This document shows positions 51,007 to 59,441 of a DNA stretch of 64,000 bases, one piece after another; the first letter of the stretch is position 1; each line of letters begins with the position of its first letter. The notes under the pieces are model-generated. The model was not told where the DNA came from. It did no database searches and worked only from the letters and a program-made list of their open reading frames with translations. The DNA comes from Orenia metallireducens. Its GTDB lineage: Bacteria; Bacillota; Halanaerobiia; Halobacteroidales; Halobacteroidaceae. The stretch lies in NCBI RefSeq assembly GCF_003001995.1, contig NZ_PVNB01000003.1, forward strand, positions 62,001 through 126,000. Direction: 5' to 3'. A program made the position numbers and the translations under genes.

Positions 51007-51945
51007 CTATTTATCACTTACTGTTTTGATAAATTTGACAAATACCCCTCTAAATGGTAAGACAATGAGAGTATTAAATAGATTAAACACTGTGTGGGCA
51101 TTGGCAATCTGCCTAGTCAACTCTTTGCTGGTCAAAGATATTAATTCTATAAAAAGTGATAATATTGGTAGGACTGCAATCACCCCAAAGATATTAAATA
51201 AGATATGTGCCCATGCTGTCTGCTTAGCTGCCTTAGAACTTCCTATAGCTGCTATAAAGGCAGTAATACATGTACCAATATTACTCCCCAAGGCTAAGGC
51301 TATCGCCAAAGTCAAATCGACCATCCCCGCTTTAGCCAAAACTACAATAATCCCTGTCAAGGCACTACTACTTTGGATGATAGCTGTTACAATAATACCG
51401 ATTAGAATACCCAATAAGGGCTTAGCACCTAAATAAGTCATCGTTTTGATAAATATATCTAGATCCTGGATATTGACTATCATATTACTTAAAACCTCTA
51501 GCCCAATAAATAGAATACTAAAACCAATTAGTCCTCTACCTATATACATTAACCTCTTATCCTTGTTCAAATAATAGAATAAATAAAATATTATTCCTAA
51601 AATTATAATAAGCCACAAGTACTCTTCTAATCTAAAAGAGATTAGTTGTACAGTAACAGTGGTTCCAATATTAGCTCCCATAATCACTCCAAAGGCTTGC
51701 TCAAGGGTCATGAGGTTAGCATTTACTAAACTAATAATAATTACCGTAGTAGCACTACTACTTTGGATAATCATAGTAACCACAATACCTGTTAAGATAC
51801 TACTAATAATATTATTAGTTAAAGTCTTTAGAAGATACTCTAACCTCTGTCCTGAAGCTTTATAAAAGCTATCCTTAACCCCTTCCATCCCTAACAGAAA
51901 CAGAGCTAAACCCAACACCAGCTTTCCAAGTAGGATAATTATCAT
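51007..51945 (-). CDS. Na/Pi-cotransporter family protein
   Basis: A 312-residue membrane protein with two inverted repeats, each holding the QSSSATTVI/QSSSALTGI motif (near residues 61 and 190) and the GANIGTTVT/GSNIGTCIT motif. These are the ion/phosphate-binding halves of the NptA/SLC34 family. The C-terminal PhoU-like domain often fused in bacteria is absent. AAAGGAGAG precedes the start. It could import phosphate or, in spore-formers, another anion. Confidence 0.9.
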   Translation of the reverse strand: MIIILLGKLVLGLALFLLGMEGVKDSFYKASGQRLEYLLKTLTNNIISSILTGIVVTMIIQSSSATTVIIISLVNANLMTLEQAFGVIMGANIGTTVTVQLISFRLEEYLWLIIILGIIFYLFYYLNKDKRLMYIGRGLIGFSILFIGLEVLSNMIVNIQDLDIFIKTMTYLGAKPLLGILIGIIVTAIIQSSSALTGIIVVLAKAGMVDLTLAIALALGSNIGTCITAFIAAIGSSKAAKQTAWAHILFNIFGVIAVLPILSLFIELISLTSKELTRQIANAHTVFNLFNTLIVLPFRGVFVKFIKTVSDK

Positions 51946-52136
51946 TTATATTTACTCTCCTTTCTTTATCACTCCTTTCTAAATTAATATACATTTCAAT
52001 CTTATATTATAACATAGATTAAATAGCAAGGACAGTAAATTACTTAAGATAAAAAATTTGGTATTCTCTTTGAATACTCTATTAGAAATAAGGTAATAAT
52101 AATTTTTGAACTAATATGAATCAGAAAGGTTGTCTT

Positions 52137-53258
52137 ATGAATAAAGCATCGACTTTTAATCAATTACTAGAAAAAGGACGAGTCTCAAATTTTCAGATAA
52201 CATTACTTGTTATTACCCTTGTTATAGCTACAGCCGATGTCTTACTTCCTTCCTTTGTAGCTCAACAAGCACAGCAGGATTCTTGGATTTCTGTGATCAT
52301 AGGAACTATTAGCGGGTTAGTATTTATTAACTTATATTTGATATTAGGACTTAAGCACTCTGATAAAACCATAGTCCAATATGCTTGTGATATCTTAGGA
52401 AAACCCTTAGGTAAGATAGTTGGCTTTATGTACATATATTTCTTCTTTTTTAATACTGCCATAACCGCAAGAGAGTTACAAGAAATTCTAGGTCTATTCT
52501 TCAATATTGAGACCTCTATCTTCAACCTTCTCATTATAGCAGTAGCAGCTTATAGTATCTATGGTGGCTTAGAGGTTATAGCAAGATTAAATAATATGCT
52601 TTTACCTCTAGGTATGTTAACTCTAGTATTTATAGGTGTTCTTAATATCCCTAAAATGGATTTTAATTATTTTCTACCAGTATTATTTAAAGGTATAGTT
52701 CCTCCTTTAAGAGGGGCTTTATTAATTCAAACCTGGCTTTTAAAATCAATTGTCCTTCTTCAACTGATTCCTTTTATAACAAAGAAAGAAAAACTACATA
52801 GAAACATCTCTATAGCAACAGTCCTGTTAGGAAATGCTTTAATGGTAGGAGTACTGCTTATTGCTATTTTTGGACCTCTAACAGAACACATGATCTTTCC
52901 TGCTCTAGGGTATGTTCGAGTAATCCGCTTTGGTCAATATATTGAACATATTGATGCTATTATTATGCTAATTTGGCTCACAGGAATCTTTATTAATATC
53001 GCTATCTATTATTATGCTGCTATATTAGGTCTAGCTCAGCTATTCTCTTTAAAATCATATAAACCTTTGATCACCCCAGGAGGTATCTTAATTATCTGTT
53101 TTTCAATAATAGTTGCTAAAAATCAAACAGCACTTCTTGACTTTATTCATTATATATATCCCTTTTACGTCTCTACTATAGCAATTATTATACCAGCTAT
53201 ACTACTTTTAATATCTACAATCAAAAATAAAAATAGAGAAGATGAGGTGATTGATTAA
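52137..53258 (+). CDS. orphan GerB-type spore germination permease
   Basis: A 373-residue protein with about ten helices and the endospore-permease layout (FQITLLVITLVIATADVLLPSFVAQQAQQDSW, ... YVRVIRFGQYIEHIDAIIMLIW). No A or C subunit genes are adjacent. It is on the plus strand and its stop codon touches the next start. The start at 52137 has AAAGG ahead; an upstream in-frame ATG lacks a site. It may have diverged to a new role, or be paired with other receptors. Confidence 0.85.
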   Translation: MNKASTFNQLLEKGRVSNFQITLLVITLVIATADVLLPSFVAQQAQQDSWISVIIGTISGLVFINLYLILGLKHSDKTIVQYACDILGKPLGKIVGFMYIYFFFFNTAITARELQEILGLFFNIETSIFNLLIIAVAAYSIYGGLEVIARLNNMLLPLGMLTLVFIGVLNIPKMDFNYFLPVLFKGIVPPLRGALLIQTWLLKSIVLLQLIPFITKKEKLHRNISIATVLLGNALMVGVLLIAIFGPLTEHMIFPALGYVRVIRFGQYIEHIDAIIMLIWLTGIFINIAIYYYAAILGLAQLFSLKSYKPLITPGGILIICFSIIVAKNQTALLDFIHYIYPFYVSTIAIIIPAILLLISTIKNKNREDEVID

Positions 53259-53716
53259 TGGAATATGGATTCTTTTATGGCTCTATTATTATACTCTGGA
53301 TAATTTTCATCATCTGCATGCGCTTTAAGCCTGTTACACTAGCCAATATAATTATCGGTATAACTACTATAGCTTATTCCCTGCTCTACGAAATACTTTT
53401 AGGAGAGTATTTCGACCTGTATTATTATATTAAGAACAACCAATCAATTTTGTATATACTTTTAGCAGGCATTTTCGTTTACCCTATATTAAATATTATC
53501 TATACTCTCTTTCTACCAAAAAAAATAAAGCCAATATTGATTTACACAGGTCTATGGATTATAGCAATGCTTATCTTTGAATATTTAAGTTTACTAACCA
53601 AAACAGTTGTCTTTACAGGATGGAGAATGTTCCCTTGGTCACCACTAACCTATGTTTTAACTTATCTATGGGTATATTTATTCTATAGATATCTAGAAAA
53701 AAGAATAACAGATTAA
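53258..53716 (+). CDS. CBO0543-like four-helix membrane protein
   Basis: The 152-residue protein has five hydrophobic stretches and the motif KTVVFTGWRMFPWSPLTYVLTYLW near the C-terminus. This matches the Firmicute CBO0543 family of uncharacterised membrane proteins of spore-formers. It is coupled to the GerB-like gene (ATG shared at 53258). A second CBO0543-like gene lies at 56365-56814. Function is unknown, and coupling to a GerB protein suggests a role in the spore membrane. Confidence 0.7.
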   Translation: MEYGFFYGSIIILWIIFIICMRFKPVTLANIIIGITTIAYSLLYEILLGEYFDLYYYIKNNQSILYILLAGIFVYPILNIIYTLFLPKKIKPILIYTGLWIIAMLIFEYLSLLTKTVVFTGWRMFPWSPLTYVLTYLWVYLFYRYLEKRITD

Positions 53717-53725
53717 TCTGTTATT
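53704..53725 (+). terminator. hairpin at the end of the gerB-CBO0543 pair
   Basis: AATAACAGAT/ATCTGTTATT, a perfect ten-base stem that contains the stop codon; the T-run after it is weak. Confidence 0.5.
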
Positions 53726-53801
53726 CTGATTAGATATCCATAAAATTATGAGCCCACTATCTCATTTATTTTATCAGCCCAATAGGGAGCATTAGTTCAT
53801 A

Positions 53802-54887
53802 TCATTTCTTCTCATTAATAGACTTTATCTTCTCCATCAATTTTATAGCCAAAGACCCTATTTGAGTAATGTTAAGAGGGCTATAATAAGTTAAGTGTCT
53901 GATGCCTGGTAAACCAATTACAGAGATAAGGTTATCCAAATCTTTATTATCCAACTTATTATAAGCTTCTCTAAATTTCTTTAATTCAAAATTTCTCTTA
54001 ATAATATCTTTTATCTGCTTCTCATAACTCCACCCCTTAATAATGGTTCTAGCAGCTGCTACCCCCATATCTATAGCATTTATCAGTCCAAAACCAAGGA
54101 AAGGATCCAAGCCTCCTGCTGAAGCACCAGCAAAGATCATATTTTTATAAACCTTAGGATAGGCTATTCCTAAATTATGCTTTAATTTATACTCCTCGAT
54201 TATCTTGTAATTTATATTCGCCCTATCTAGAAAAATCTCCCAGTAGTGGTCAATCTCCTTCTCATTAACATCTGTAGTTATAAGTGTTAAAGAAGCCTTT
54301 TTATCATTAAAGGGCGTTAAGTAAGCATATCCATTTTTACAATATTCTTTATCTAACCATACTATTAGGGCTCTTGGATCAAACTCTCCTATAACAGTAG
54401 CTCCTCTTACATAAGAATTAACCAACTCTTGCCAGCATCCAAGTTGTTTAGTATAGTTAGGGTTTCCTGTACTTATAACAACATGATCGTATTTCTTAGC
54501 AAGAAGTTCATAATCTCCAACTTGATTAAATACTACTTTGGTATTCTTTAACTGTGAATACAATTGATATTTTACAGAATCTTCATCTCGGTCAGACTTA
54601 TAAAGATAACCTAAACTACCTTTAATAGTTGTTGTCTTGTGTGGTGCTTTATGCACTACTTTAGTAAGTTTATTTAAAGGCTTAATCTTAATACCGAAAT
54701 TATTTTTTAAATAAAGCATAGGGTTTTTTATAGGGCGGTTTCCATTATTTCCATACTTGCAATAACATGGGCCCAGCTCTCCAATATAACCGTTTTTCTC
54801 ATAAATTACAGGTTTTATACCATATTGTTCTAATTCATGGGCACAAGAAAGTCCTGCTTTACCTGCTCCAATAATGGCAACCTTCAT
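53802..54887 (-). CDS. FAD-dependent oxidoreductase, paralogue 1 (with compensated frameshift)
   Basis: A 361-residue flavoprotein of the geranylgeranyl-reductase-like type. GxGxxG motif VAIIGAGKAGLSCAHELE, then ISTGNPNY near residue 140, and the second FAD-binding block IFAGASAGGLDPFLGFGLINAIDMG near 265. It is most like paralogue 2 (55196-56272). Residues 37-51 (ELGPCYCKYGNNGN) match nothing in paralogue 2, whose bases match in another frame: two small shifts that cancel. The mRNA leader matches that of paralogue 2 for about 35 bases. The substrate is unknown. Confidence 0.85.
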   Translation of the reverse strand: MKVAIIGAGKAGLSCAHELEQYGIKPVIYEKNGYIGELGPCYCKYGNNGNRPIKNPMLYLKNNFGIKIKPLNKLTKVVHKAPHKTTTIKGSLGYLYKSDRDEDSVKYQLYSQLKNTKVVFNQVGDYELLAKKYDHVVISTGNPNYTKQLGCWQELVNSYVRGATVIGEFDPRALIVWLDKEYCKNGYAYLTPFNDKKASLTLITTDVNEKEIDHYWEIFLDRANINYKIIEEYKLKHNLGIAYPKVYKNMIFAGASAGGLDPFLGFGLINAIDMGVAAARTIIKGWSYEKQIKDIIKRNFELKKFREAYNKLDNKDLDNLISVIGLPGIRHLTYYSPLNITQIGSLAIKLMEKIKSINEKK

Positions 54888-55048
54888 CTTTTAGCCCCCA
54901 AATTTATCTAGTATTTTAAGTTATATAAACTAAAGGATTAGTAAGCAACAGATCATATACTTAATTTGATTTTGATTATATTTAATTAGCTAAAAACTAT
55001 AGTAGCTATAGATAAACAACTCTAGAATGGAATTTAAAAATTATTTTT

Positions 55049-55140
55049 GCCACGAATCTCACTAATCTTCACGAATTAAAAACTTGTTTGATTTATTAAG
55101 TTACCTATTATTCGTGACTATTCGTGTAATTAGTGGCTAA
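55049..55140. repeat. GCCACGAAT palindromic repeat, copy 3
   Basis: GCCACGAATCTCACTAATC at the left and TATTCGTGTAATTAGTGGC at the right, in the gap between the first two FAD genes. The gap of 308 bases otherwise holds only A+T-rich sequence and the leader remnant upstream of paralogue 1. Confidence 0.75.
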
Positions 55141-55195
55141 CTATCTTTTGATTTTGTTTTTATTTCACTTTAATGTTGGACATCTATATACTAGC

Positions 55196-56272
55196 TTAAG
55201 GATTAGATTTTAATTTTGCTATTAATCTTACAGCCATAGATCCTACTTTAGTAATATTAAGAGGACTATAATAGAGTAATTGCTTAATGACTGGCATCCC
55301 TATAATCGAGATAATATTATCATAATCTTTATTATCTAATTTATTGAAAGCCTCTCTAAATTTTTTTAGTTCAAAATTTCTCTGGATAACAGACTTTATC
55401 TGTTCTTCATAATCCCACCCTTTGGCAATTGTTCTGGCTGCTGACACCCCCATAATTATAGCATTTAACATTCCAAAGCCCAAAAAAGGATCTGCTCCTC
55501 CTGCTGAATTACCAGCTAAAATGATATTTTTATAAATTCTAGGATAAGCCACTCCTAAATTGTGCTTCAATTTATACTCCTCAAGAATCTTATACTTTAT
55601 ATTTGCCCTAGCTAAAAAAACTTGCCAGTAATGGTCAACCTCTTCTTCATTCACATCTGTAGTTATGAGATTCAAGGAAGCCTTTTTTTCACTAAAAGGA
55701 GTCAGATAAGCATAACCATTTTTACAATAGTCTGTATTCAGCCATGCAATTAAAGTATTTGAATCAAAATCCCCTACTATCGTAGCTCCTCTAACATAAG
55801 CATTGATCCACTCCTGCCAGCAGCCTAGCTCTTTAGTGTAATTAGGGTTTCCTGTACATATGACAACATAATCATACTCCTTAGAAAGGCGTTCATAATC
55901 TCCTACTTCATTAAATAATACTTTAGTACTTTTTAACTGTGAGTATAATTGATATAATACAGAGTCCTTATCAGCATCTGACTTATGAAAATAACCTAAA
56001 TTTCCTGTTATAGTTGTTCTCTTATTAGGGGCTATATGAACTACATTATTAAGGGTATTTAAGGGCTTAAGCTTGATCCCAAAGCTATTATCTAAATAAG
56101 CTATAGTATCTTTTATAGGGCGATCCACTATTTCCATATTAGCAATTACATGAGCCCATTGTTCTCCAATATGACTACTTCTTTCATAGATTATAGGTTT
56201 TATATTATATCTTTCCAGTTCATGGGCGCAGGCAAGACCTGCTTTACCTGCCCCAATAATAGCAACCCTCAT
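55196..56272 (-). CDS. FAD-dependent oxidoreductase, paralogue 2
   Basis: The 358-residue flavoprotein has the dinucleotide motif VAIIGAGKAGLACAHELE, CTGNPNYTKELGCWQEWINAYVRGATIVGDFD and the second FAD block ILAGNSAGGADPFLGFGMLNAIIMG. It is clearly homologous over its full length to paralogue 1 and less so to paralogue 3. Between the first strand and the FAD block runs a 40-residue section (EQWAHVIANMEIVDRPIKD) that is probably the ancestral form. It is preceded by a 29-residue membrane ORF. Function unknown; a role in reducing a polyunsaturated or prenyl lipid is possible. Confidence 0.87.
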   Translation of the reverse strand: MRVAIIGAGKAGLACAHELERYNIKPIIYERSSHIGEQWAHVIANMEIVDRPIKDTIAYLDNSFGIKLKPLNTLNNVVHIAPNKRTTITGNLGYFHKSDADKDSVLYQLYSQLKSTKVLFNEVGDYERLSKEYDYVVICTGNPNYTKELGCWQEWINAYVRGATIVGDFDSNTLIAWLNTDYCKNGYAYLTPFSEKKASLNLITTDVNEEEVDHYWQVFLARANIKYKILEEYKLKHNLGVAYPRIYKNIILAGNSAGGADPFLGFGMLNAIIMGVSAARTIAKGWDYEEQIKSVIQRNFELKKFREAFNKLDNKDYDNIISIIGMPVIKQLLYYSPLNITKVGSMAVRLIAKLKSNP

Positions 56273-56275
56273 CCT

Positions 56276-56365
56276 CTATCCCCCAAATTTATCTAATATT
56301 TTAAACCATATTAATACAAATATACCAACTATAATAACTAAAAAGATATAGAAAATTATACTCAT
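56276..56365 (-). CDS. 29-residue single-helix membrane peptide
   Basis: The reading frame MSIIFYIFLVIIVGIFVLIW then FKILDKFGG stops three bases before the paralogue 2 start. Its ATG overlaps the stop of the CBO0543-like gene (TGATG), and an AAGGAG site is nearby. A short peptide with one membrane helix, placed between two conserved genes. The last ten codons and stop recur upstream of paralogue 1 (54888-54925) without the start, as a remnant. Confidence 0.6.
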   Translation of the reverse strand: MSIIFYIFLVIIVGIFVLIWFKILDKFGG

Positions 56366-56814
56366 CAATTGGACTCTCCTTTTTTATCTAGTACTACAAT
56401 GCTAAACCAACTCAAAATAATCATAGCAGAAAGATTCACAACTAGACTCTCAGGATGATGCCAATCAGTATAGACAAGAGCCTTTCTTGCTAAAACTAAT
56501 AGCTCATAGATAGAAAATAAAGCAGCAAGTACAAATACATTTACTATTCGCATCCATCGCTTTATAGGATGATATTGAGCTAGAAGAACTCCAATGACTA
56601 GTACCGGTCCCATAACAAAGAAGAGCGAGGAACCAAATATCCATAAGACTCCACGATTAATTTTATACCAACTATGGCTAATAGCTTGAGCATCTATGGC
56701 TAGCTGTAAAACAACCGCCATTATTCCAGACCAAATATTCACCTTTAGCTCTGTCCAATCAATAAGTAGTAGAAATAATATCCAGCTAGCAATAAAGATA
56801 ATAATCCATTCCAT
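56365..56814 (-). CDS. CBO0543-like membrane protein
   Basis: A 149-residue protein with about five membrane stretches. It ends with KALVYTDWHHPESLVVNLSAMIILSWFSI, corresponding to the FTGWR...SP segment of the gene at 53258. The two are distant paralogues. The start at 56814 follows GGGAGG; an upstream in-frame ATG is too close to that site. It is the first gene of a unit leading to FAD paralogue 2 through the 29-residue ORF. Confidence 0.7.
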   Translation of the reverse strand: MEWIIIFIASWILFLLLIDWTELKVNIWSGIMAVVLQLAIDAQAISHSWYKINRGVLWIFGSSLFFVMGPVLVIGVLLAQYHPIKRWMRIVNVFVLAALFSIYELLVLARKALVYTDWHHPESLVVNLSAMIILSWFSIVVLDKKGESN

Positions 56815-56889
56815 ATAAGTTCCTCCCAATTACTAAACTTAGCATCTAAACTCATATCATCTGTAATTTTATATTTAACCTGGATCTAC

Positions 56890-57117
56890 TCAAAAGTTAG
56901 GCTGACTAGGAAAGACCTTTGAAATGATGCCTGAAGGTGCTTCAAGCTTCTCTATCTTCTGTTGTAGCTTTACAATAGACCTCATCTCATCATCCCTTAA
57001 CTGGGTAAGCACTGCTCTTACCTCTGGATTTCTAATATCAATAATATTTCTATTATAAAAAATTTGATTATTAATCCTATATTGGAGTATGTCCTTTAGC
57101 ATATCTGCTTCTTTCAT
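56890..57117 (-). CDS. small coiled ferritin-like/coat-like protein
   Basis: A 75-residue helical protein (MKEADMLKDILQYRINNQIFYNRNIIDIRNPEVRAVL...) with the pattern of four-helix coat (CotF) or ferritin-like proteins, ending in a loose SGIISKVFPSQPNF tail. Tyr and Phe at helix positions (QYRINNQIFYNR) and paired acidic positions are typical. The start at 57117 follows GAGGTG; the GTG upstream is unlikely. It follows the next gene by only 17 bases. Confidence 0.6.
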   Translation of the reverse strand: MKEADMLKDILQYRINNQIFYNRNIIDIRNPEVRAVLTQLRDDEMRSIVKLQQKIEKLEAPSGIISKVFPSQPNF

Positions 57118-57134
57118 TGAAATCACCTCATATT

Positions 57135-57341
57135 TTACTTAATACCTAGCTTAATCATCTTGTCTTTCATAATATTTACATGTTTTTGAGCACTTTTATT
57201 AAATTCCTTTAACATATCTTTTGTCTCTTGATCTTTAAAGTTTGGGTAGTAAGCCTTATATTTCTCTATAAGCAGCTTCTCTTTATTCAATGCTTTCGTA
57301 AAGAAAATAGCTAAAACATATTCTTGAGAAATCTTTTGCAT
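57135..57341 (-). CDS. small helical coat-like protein
   Basis: A 68-residue two-helix protein (MQKISQEYVLAIFFTKALNKEKLLIEKYKAYYPNFKDQ...) with many Lys and Tyr residues, like the CotF-type partner above. Together the pair looks like the two halves of a four-helix protein of the spore. AGAGGTGAGATC precedes the ATG. It is transcribed away from FAD paralogue 3, whose promoter shares the gap. Confidence 0.6.
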   Translation of the reverse strand: MQKISQEYVLAIFFTKALNKEKLLIEKYKAYYPNFKDQETKDMLKEFNKSAQKHVNIMKDKMIKLGIK

Positions 57342-57438
57342 GATCTCACCTCTGAATTTTTAGTGTGATTAATAAATATTTTCCCTCAAATATGCAAATA
57401 TTATTCCTATAACCCTTTTAAAGGAGGATGATATTAAG

Positions 57439-58509
57439 ATGAAGGTTGCAATTATTGGTGCTGGCATTTCTGGTCTAGCTGCCGCCTTTGAATTTAAGCG
57501 GCATAATATTACCCCTGTTATCTTCGAGAAAAAATCACATATTGGAAATCCTGTCTTATTTACCTCTGCAACTCTTCATATCTTTAATCACTTTATGTCA
57601 GATCCTTTTTGCTATCTTAAAAAGAACTATGGTTTGAATATATCACCAACCTTTCAATTAAAAAAACTTATTATGTCTAGTCCGCAAAACAAAGCAGTTA
57701 TCAAGGGTAATTTAGGCTATATTGTAAATCGAATGAGAGAAGAAGGATCACTTGCCAATCAACTCTTTTCTAAAGTTGCTCTTCCCATTGAATTTAATAG
57801 CTTTGTTGACATCAATGATATAAAAGAAGCTTTTGATTATATTATAGTAGCTACAGGTAGTAATCTCATAGCTAAAGATTTAAATTTATGGACAAATACC
57901 TTCTCTGCACAGATCAGATCTGCCACAATTGTAGGTAACTTTGATACTCAATCTGTCTTAATGTGGCTAAACAAAGACTATGCCAAAGATGGATTTGGAT
58001 ACCTTATCCCTACTCGCCCAAAAGAAGCAACCTTAAACCTTGCAGTTAATAACATCACCTTCCATGAAATAGACTATTATTGGGAGAATTTCTTATATAG
58101 AGAAGACCTCAATTATAAAATAATTGAGACTAGAGATGCTAGCTTTGAATGTGGCTTTCTTTCTACTCATCAACTAGATAATCTTTATTTTACAGGAAAT
58201 ACAGCAGGATTTACCGATAGCTTAATAGGCTTTGGACAGATTAAAGCTATTGAAAGTGGTATTTTAGCTGCTCGAGCTATTGTCAATAATCTCGACTATA
58301 ATAAATTAGTAGCACCTATTGCTAGGGATATGTTAAAAATCAATGAATTTAGAAAAATACTAAATAGCTTTTCCAATAAAGATTTAGACAAATTATTGTC
58401 CTTCTTAAAGCTACCAGTCATTAAACAATTAATTTACAATAATCCTTTTTTCAAAATCAAATATGGGACCTTTATAGCAAAACTTTATAATAAATTTATA
58501 AATAACTGA
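57439..58509 (+). CDS. FAD-dependent oxidoreductase, paralogue 3
   Basis: A 356-residue flavoprotein on the plus strand, divergent from the coat-like genes. VAIIGAGISGLAAAFEFKRH at the N-terminus, VATGSNLIAKDLNLW in the middle and YFTGNTAGFTDSLIGFGQIKAIESG near the C-terminus give the FAD-binding sites. Its alignment to paralogues 1 and 2 is full length but more divergent; the segment HIGNPVLFTSATLHIFNHFM matches paralogue 2 without gaps. AAAGGAGGATG precedes the start. Same unknown reaction expected. Confidence 0.85.
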   Translation: MKVAIIGAGISGLAAAFEFKRHNITPVIFEKKSHIGNPVLFTSATLHIFNHFMSDPFCYLKKNYGLNISPTFQLKKLIMSSPQNKAVIKGNLGYIVNRMREEGSLANQLFSKVALPIEFNSFVDINDIKEAFDYIIVATGSNLIAKDLNLWTNTFSAQIRSATIVGNFDTQSVLMWLNKDYAKDGFGYLIPTRPKEATLNLAVNNITFHEIDYYWENFLYREDLNYKIIETRDASFECGFLSTHQLDNLYFTGNTAGFTDSLIGFGQIKAIESGILAARAIVNNLDYNKLVAPIARDMLKINEFRKILNSFSNKDLDKLLSFLKLPVIKQLIYNNPFFKIKYGTFIAKLYNKFINN

Positions 58510-58611
58510 ATCTATTTTAGAAACCTTCAAAACTTAAAGCAGATTTTTAATATTAAAACAACTATAAGTCATCTAATTTCCTATGTATAATTTCACTCAT
58601 CCAAACTGCTG

Positions 58612-58839
58612 TTATTTTTGTTTGATAAAGATATAATTTGAAATAGGTTGATATATTTTTGTGATTATGCTCCCAGGTCTAGGCAGATTCCACTCTAATA
58701 AAGTTCCATAACTATAAAGAATTGCTATAGCCATAATAATTAAATAGAACTTCAGTTCTCTTAGCTCTTCCTGCTCAATCAATTTATTCACCTGTAAATA
58801 GACTGTTATAATCAAAAGAAAGGTTATCCCATAAATCAT
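58612..58839 (-). CDS. small two-helix membrane protein
   Basis: A 75-residue protein with MIYGITFLLIITVYLQVNKLIEQEELREL, then KFYLIIMAIAILYSYGTLLEWNLP and a basic tail. Two membrane helices with a charged linker, resembling the small proteins found with ger operons in Bacillus. It lies beyond FAD paralogue 3 in the opposite direction. Function not known; related in shape to the 53-residue gene at 12735. Confidence 0.5.
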   Translation of the reverse strand: MIYGITFLLIITVYLQVNKLIEQEELRELKFYLIIMAIAILYSYGTLLEWNLPRPGSIITKIYQPISNYIFIKQK

Positions 58840-58984
58840 TTTACCACCACTTCTTCTATATTTAAAAATTCTCCTACTCCATACACTATATTATCTCTTT
58901 CTTTTAACCTTTTATTCCTTAACTCGCCCTAAGCTCCGTTATTTTCAACTTGATATTATAATTTCAAGCATATAATCGACCTTA

Positions 58985-59068
58985 AATTAAGCCATTTTGA
59001 GCCCAAGGTTAGAGTTAAGATTGAGTAAACTATACTTTCACTCAGACTTATACTTAGTCTTAAACTAC
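58985..59068. repeat. period-6 hairpin repeat
   Basis: GAGCCC AAGGTT AGAGTT AAGATT in one arm and ACTCAG ACTTAT ACTTAG TCTTAA in the other. This fills most of the gap between the small membrane protein gene and the YlzJ-like gene. Confidence 0.6.
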
Positions 59069-59125
59069 CGCTTTACATCTATTAAATTCCATTTTGTAAT
59101 TAAATATCTATAGCTTAATGTTAAA

Positions 59126-59164
59126 TAAGAAGATTAAGAGGATTTAAGCCCTCCTTAATCTTCT
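59126..59164 (-). terminator. terminator of the tepA-ylzJ unit
   Basis: GAAGATTAAG/CTTAATCTTC stem (with a nearby AGG/CCT extension) and TTATTTAAC after it, 55 bases beyond the stop codon. Confidence 0.7.
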
Positions 59165-59219
59165 CTGAAATAAAAATAATCTAAAGGGTTGCTAGATGAT
59201 AATATTATATACTGTTATC

Positions 59220-59441
59220 TTAACCAAAGGTTGGATGGAATTCGATTTTAGTCCCTGGTTGATATTGAGTATTAAGATAATCATTAGGGTTTGAACTGAT
59301 AACTCTAACTATCTCACCTGCATTAATATCGGTAACCTTAATCTCCATAGTGACTCCATTATAATCTAACTCCATAGTCTCTGCCATCTCTTCAGTGTCT
59401 TCATCAAGCCATAAGCCATCTACAAAGATCGAATAATGCAT
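59220..59441 (-). CDS. YlzJ-like protein
   Basis: The 73-residue product ends in VISSNPNDYLNTQYQPGTKIEFHP, matching the conserved C-terminus of Bacillus YlzJ (DxYLxxxYQPGTxI). In Bacillus ylzJ likewise follows tepA. Its start codon overlaps the stop of the TepA gene by one base, so the two are co-translated. Role unknown. Confidence 0.85.
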   Translation of the reverse strand: MHYSIFVDGLWLDEDTEEMAETMELDYNGVTMEIKVTDINAGEIVRVISSNPNDYLNTQYQPGTKIEFHPTFG

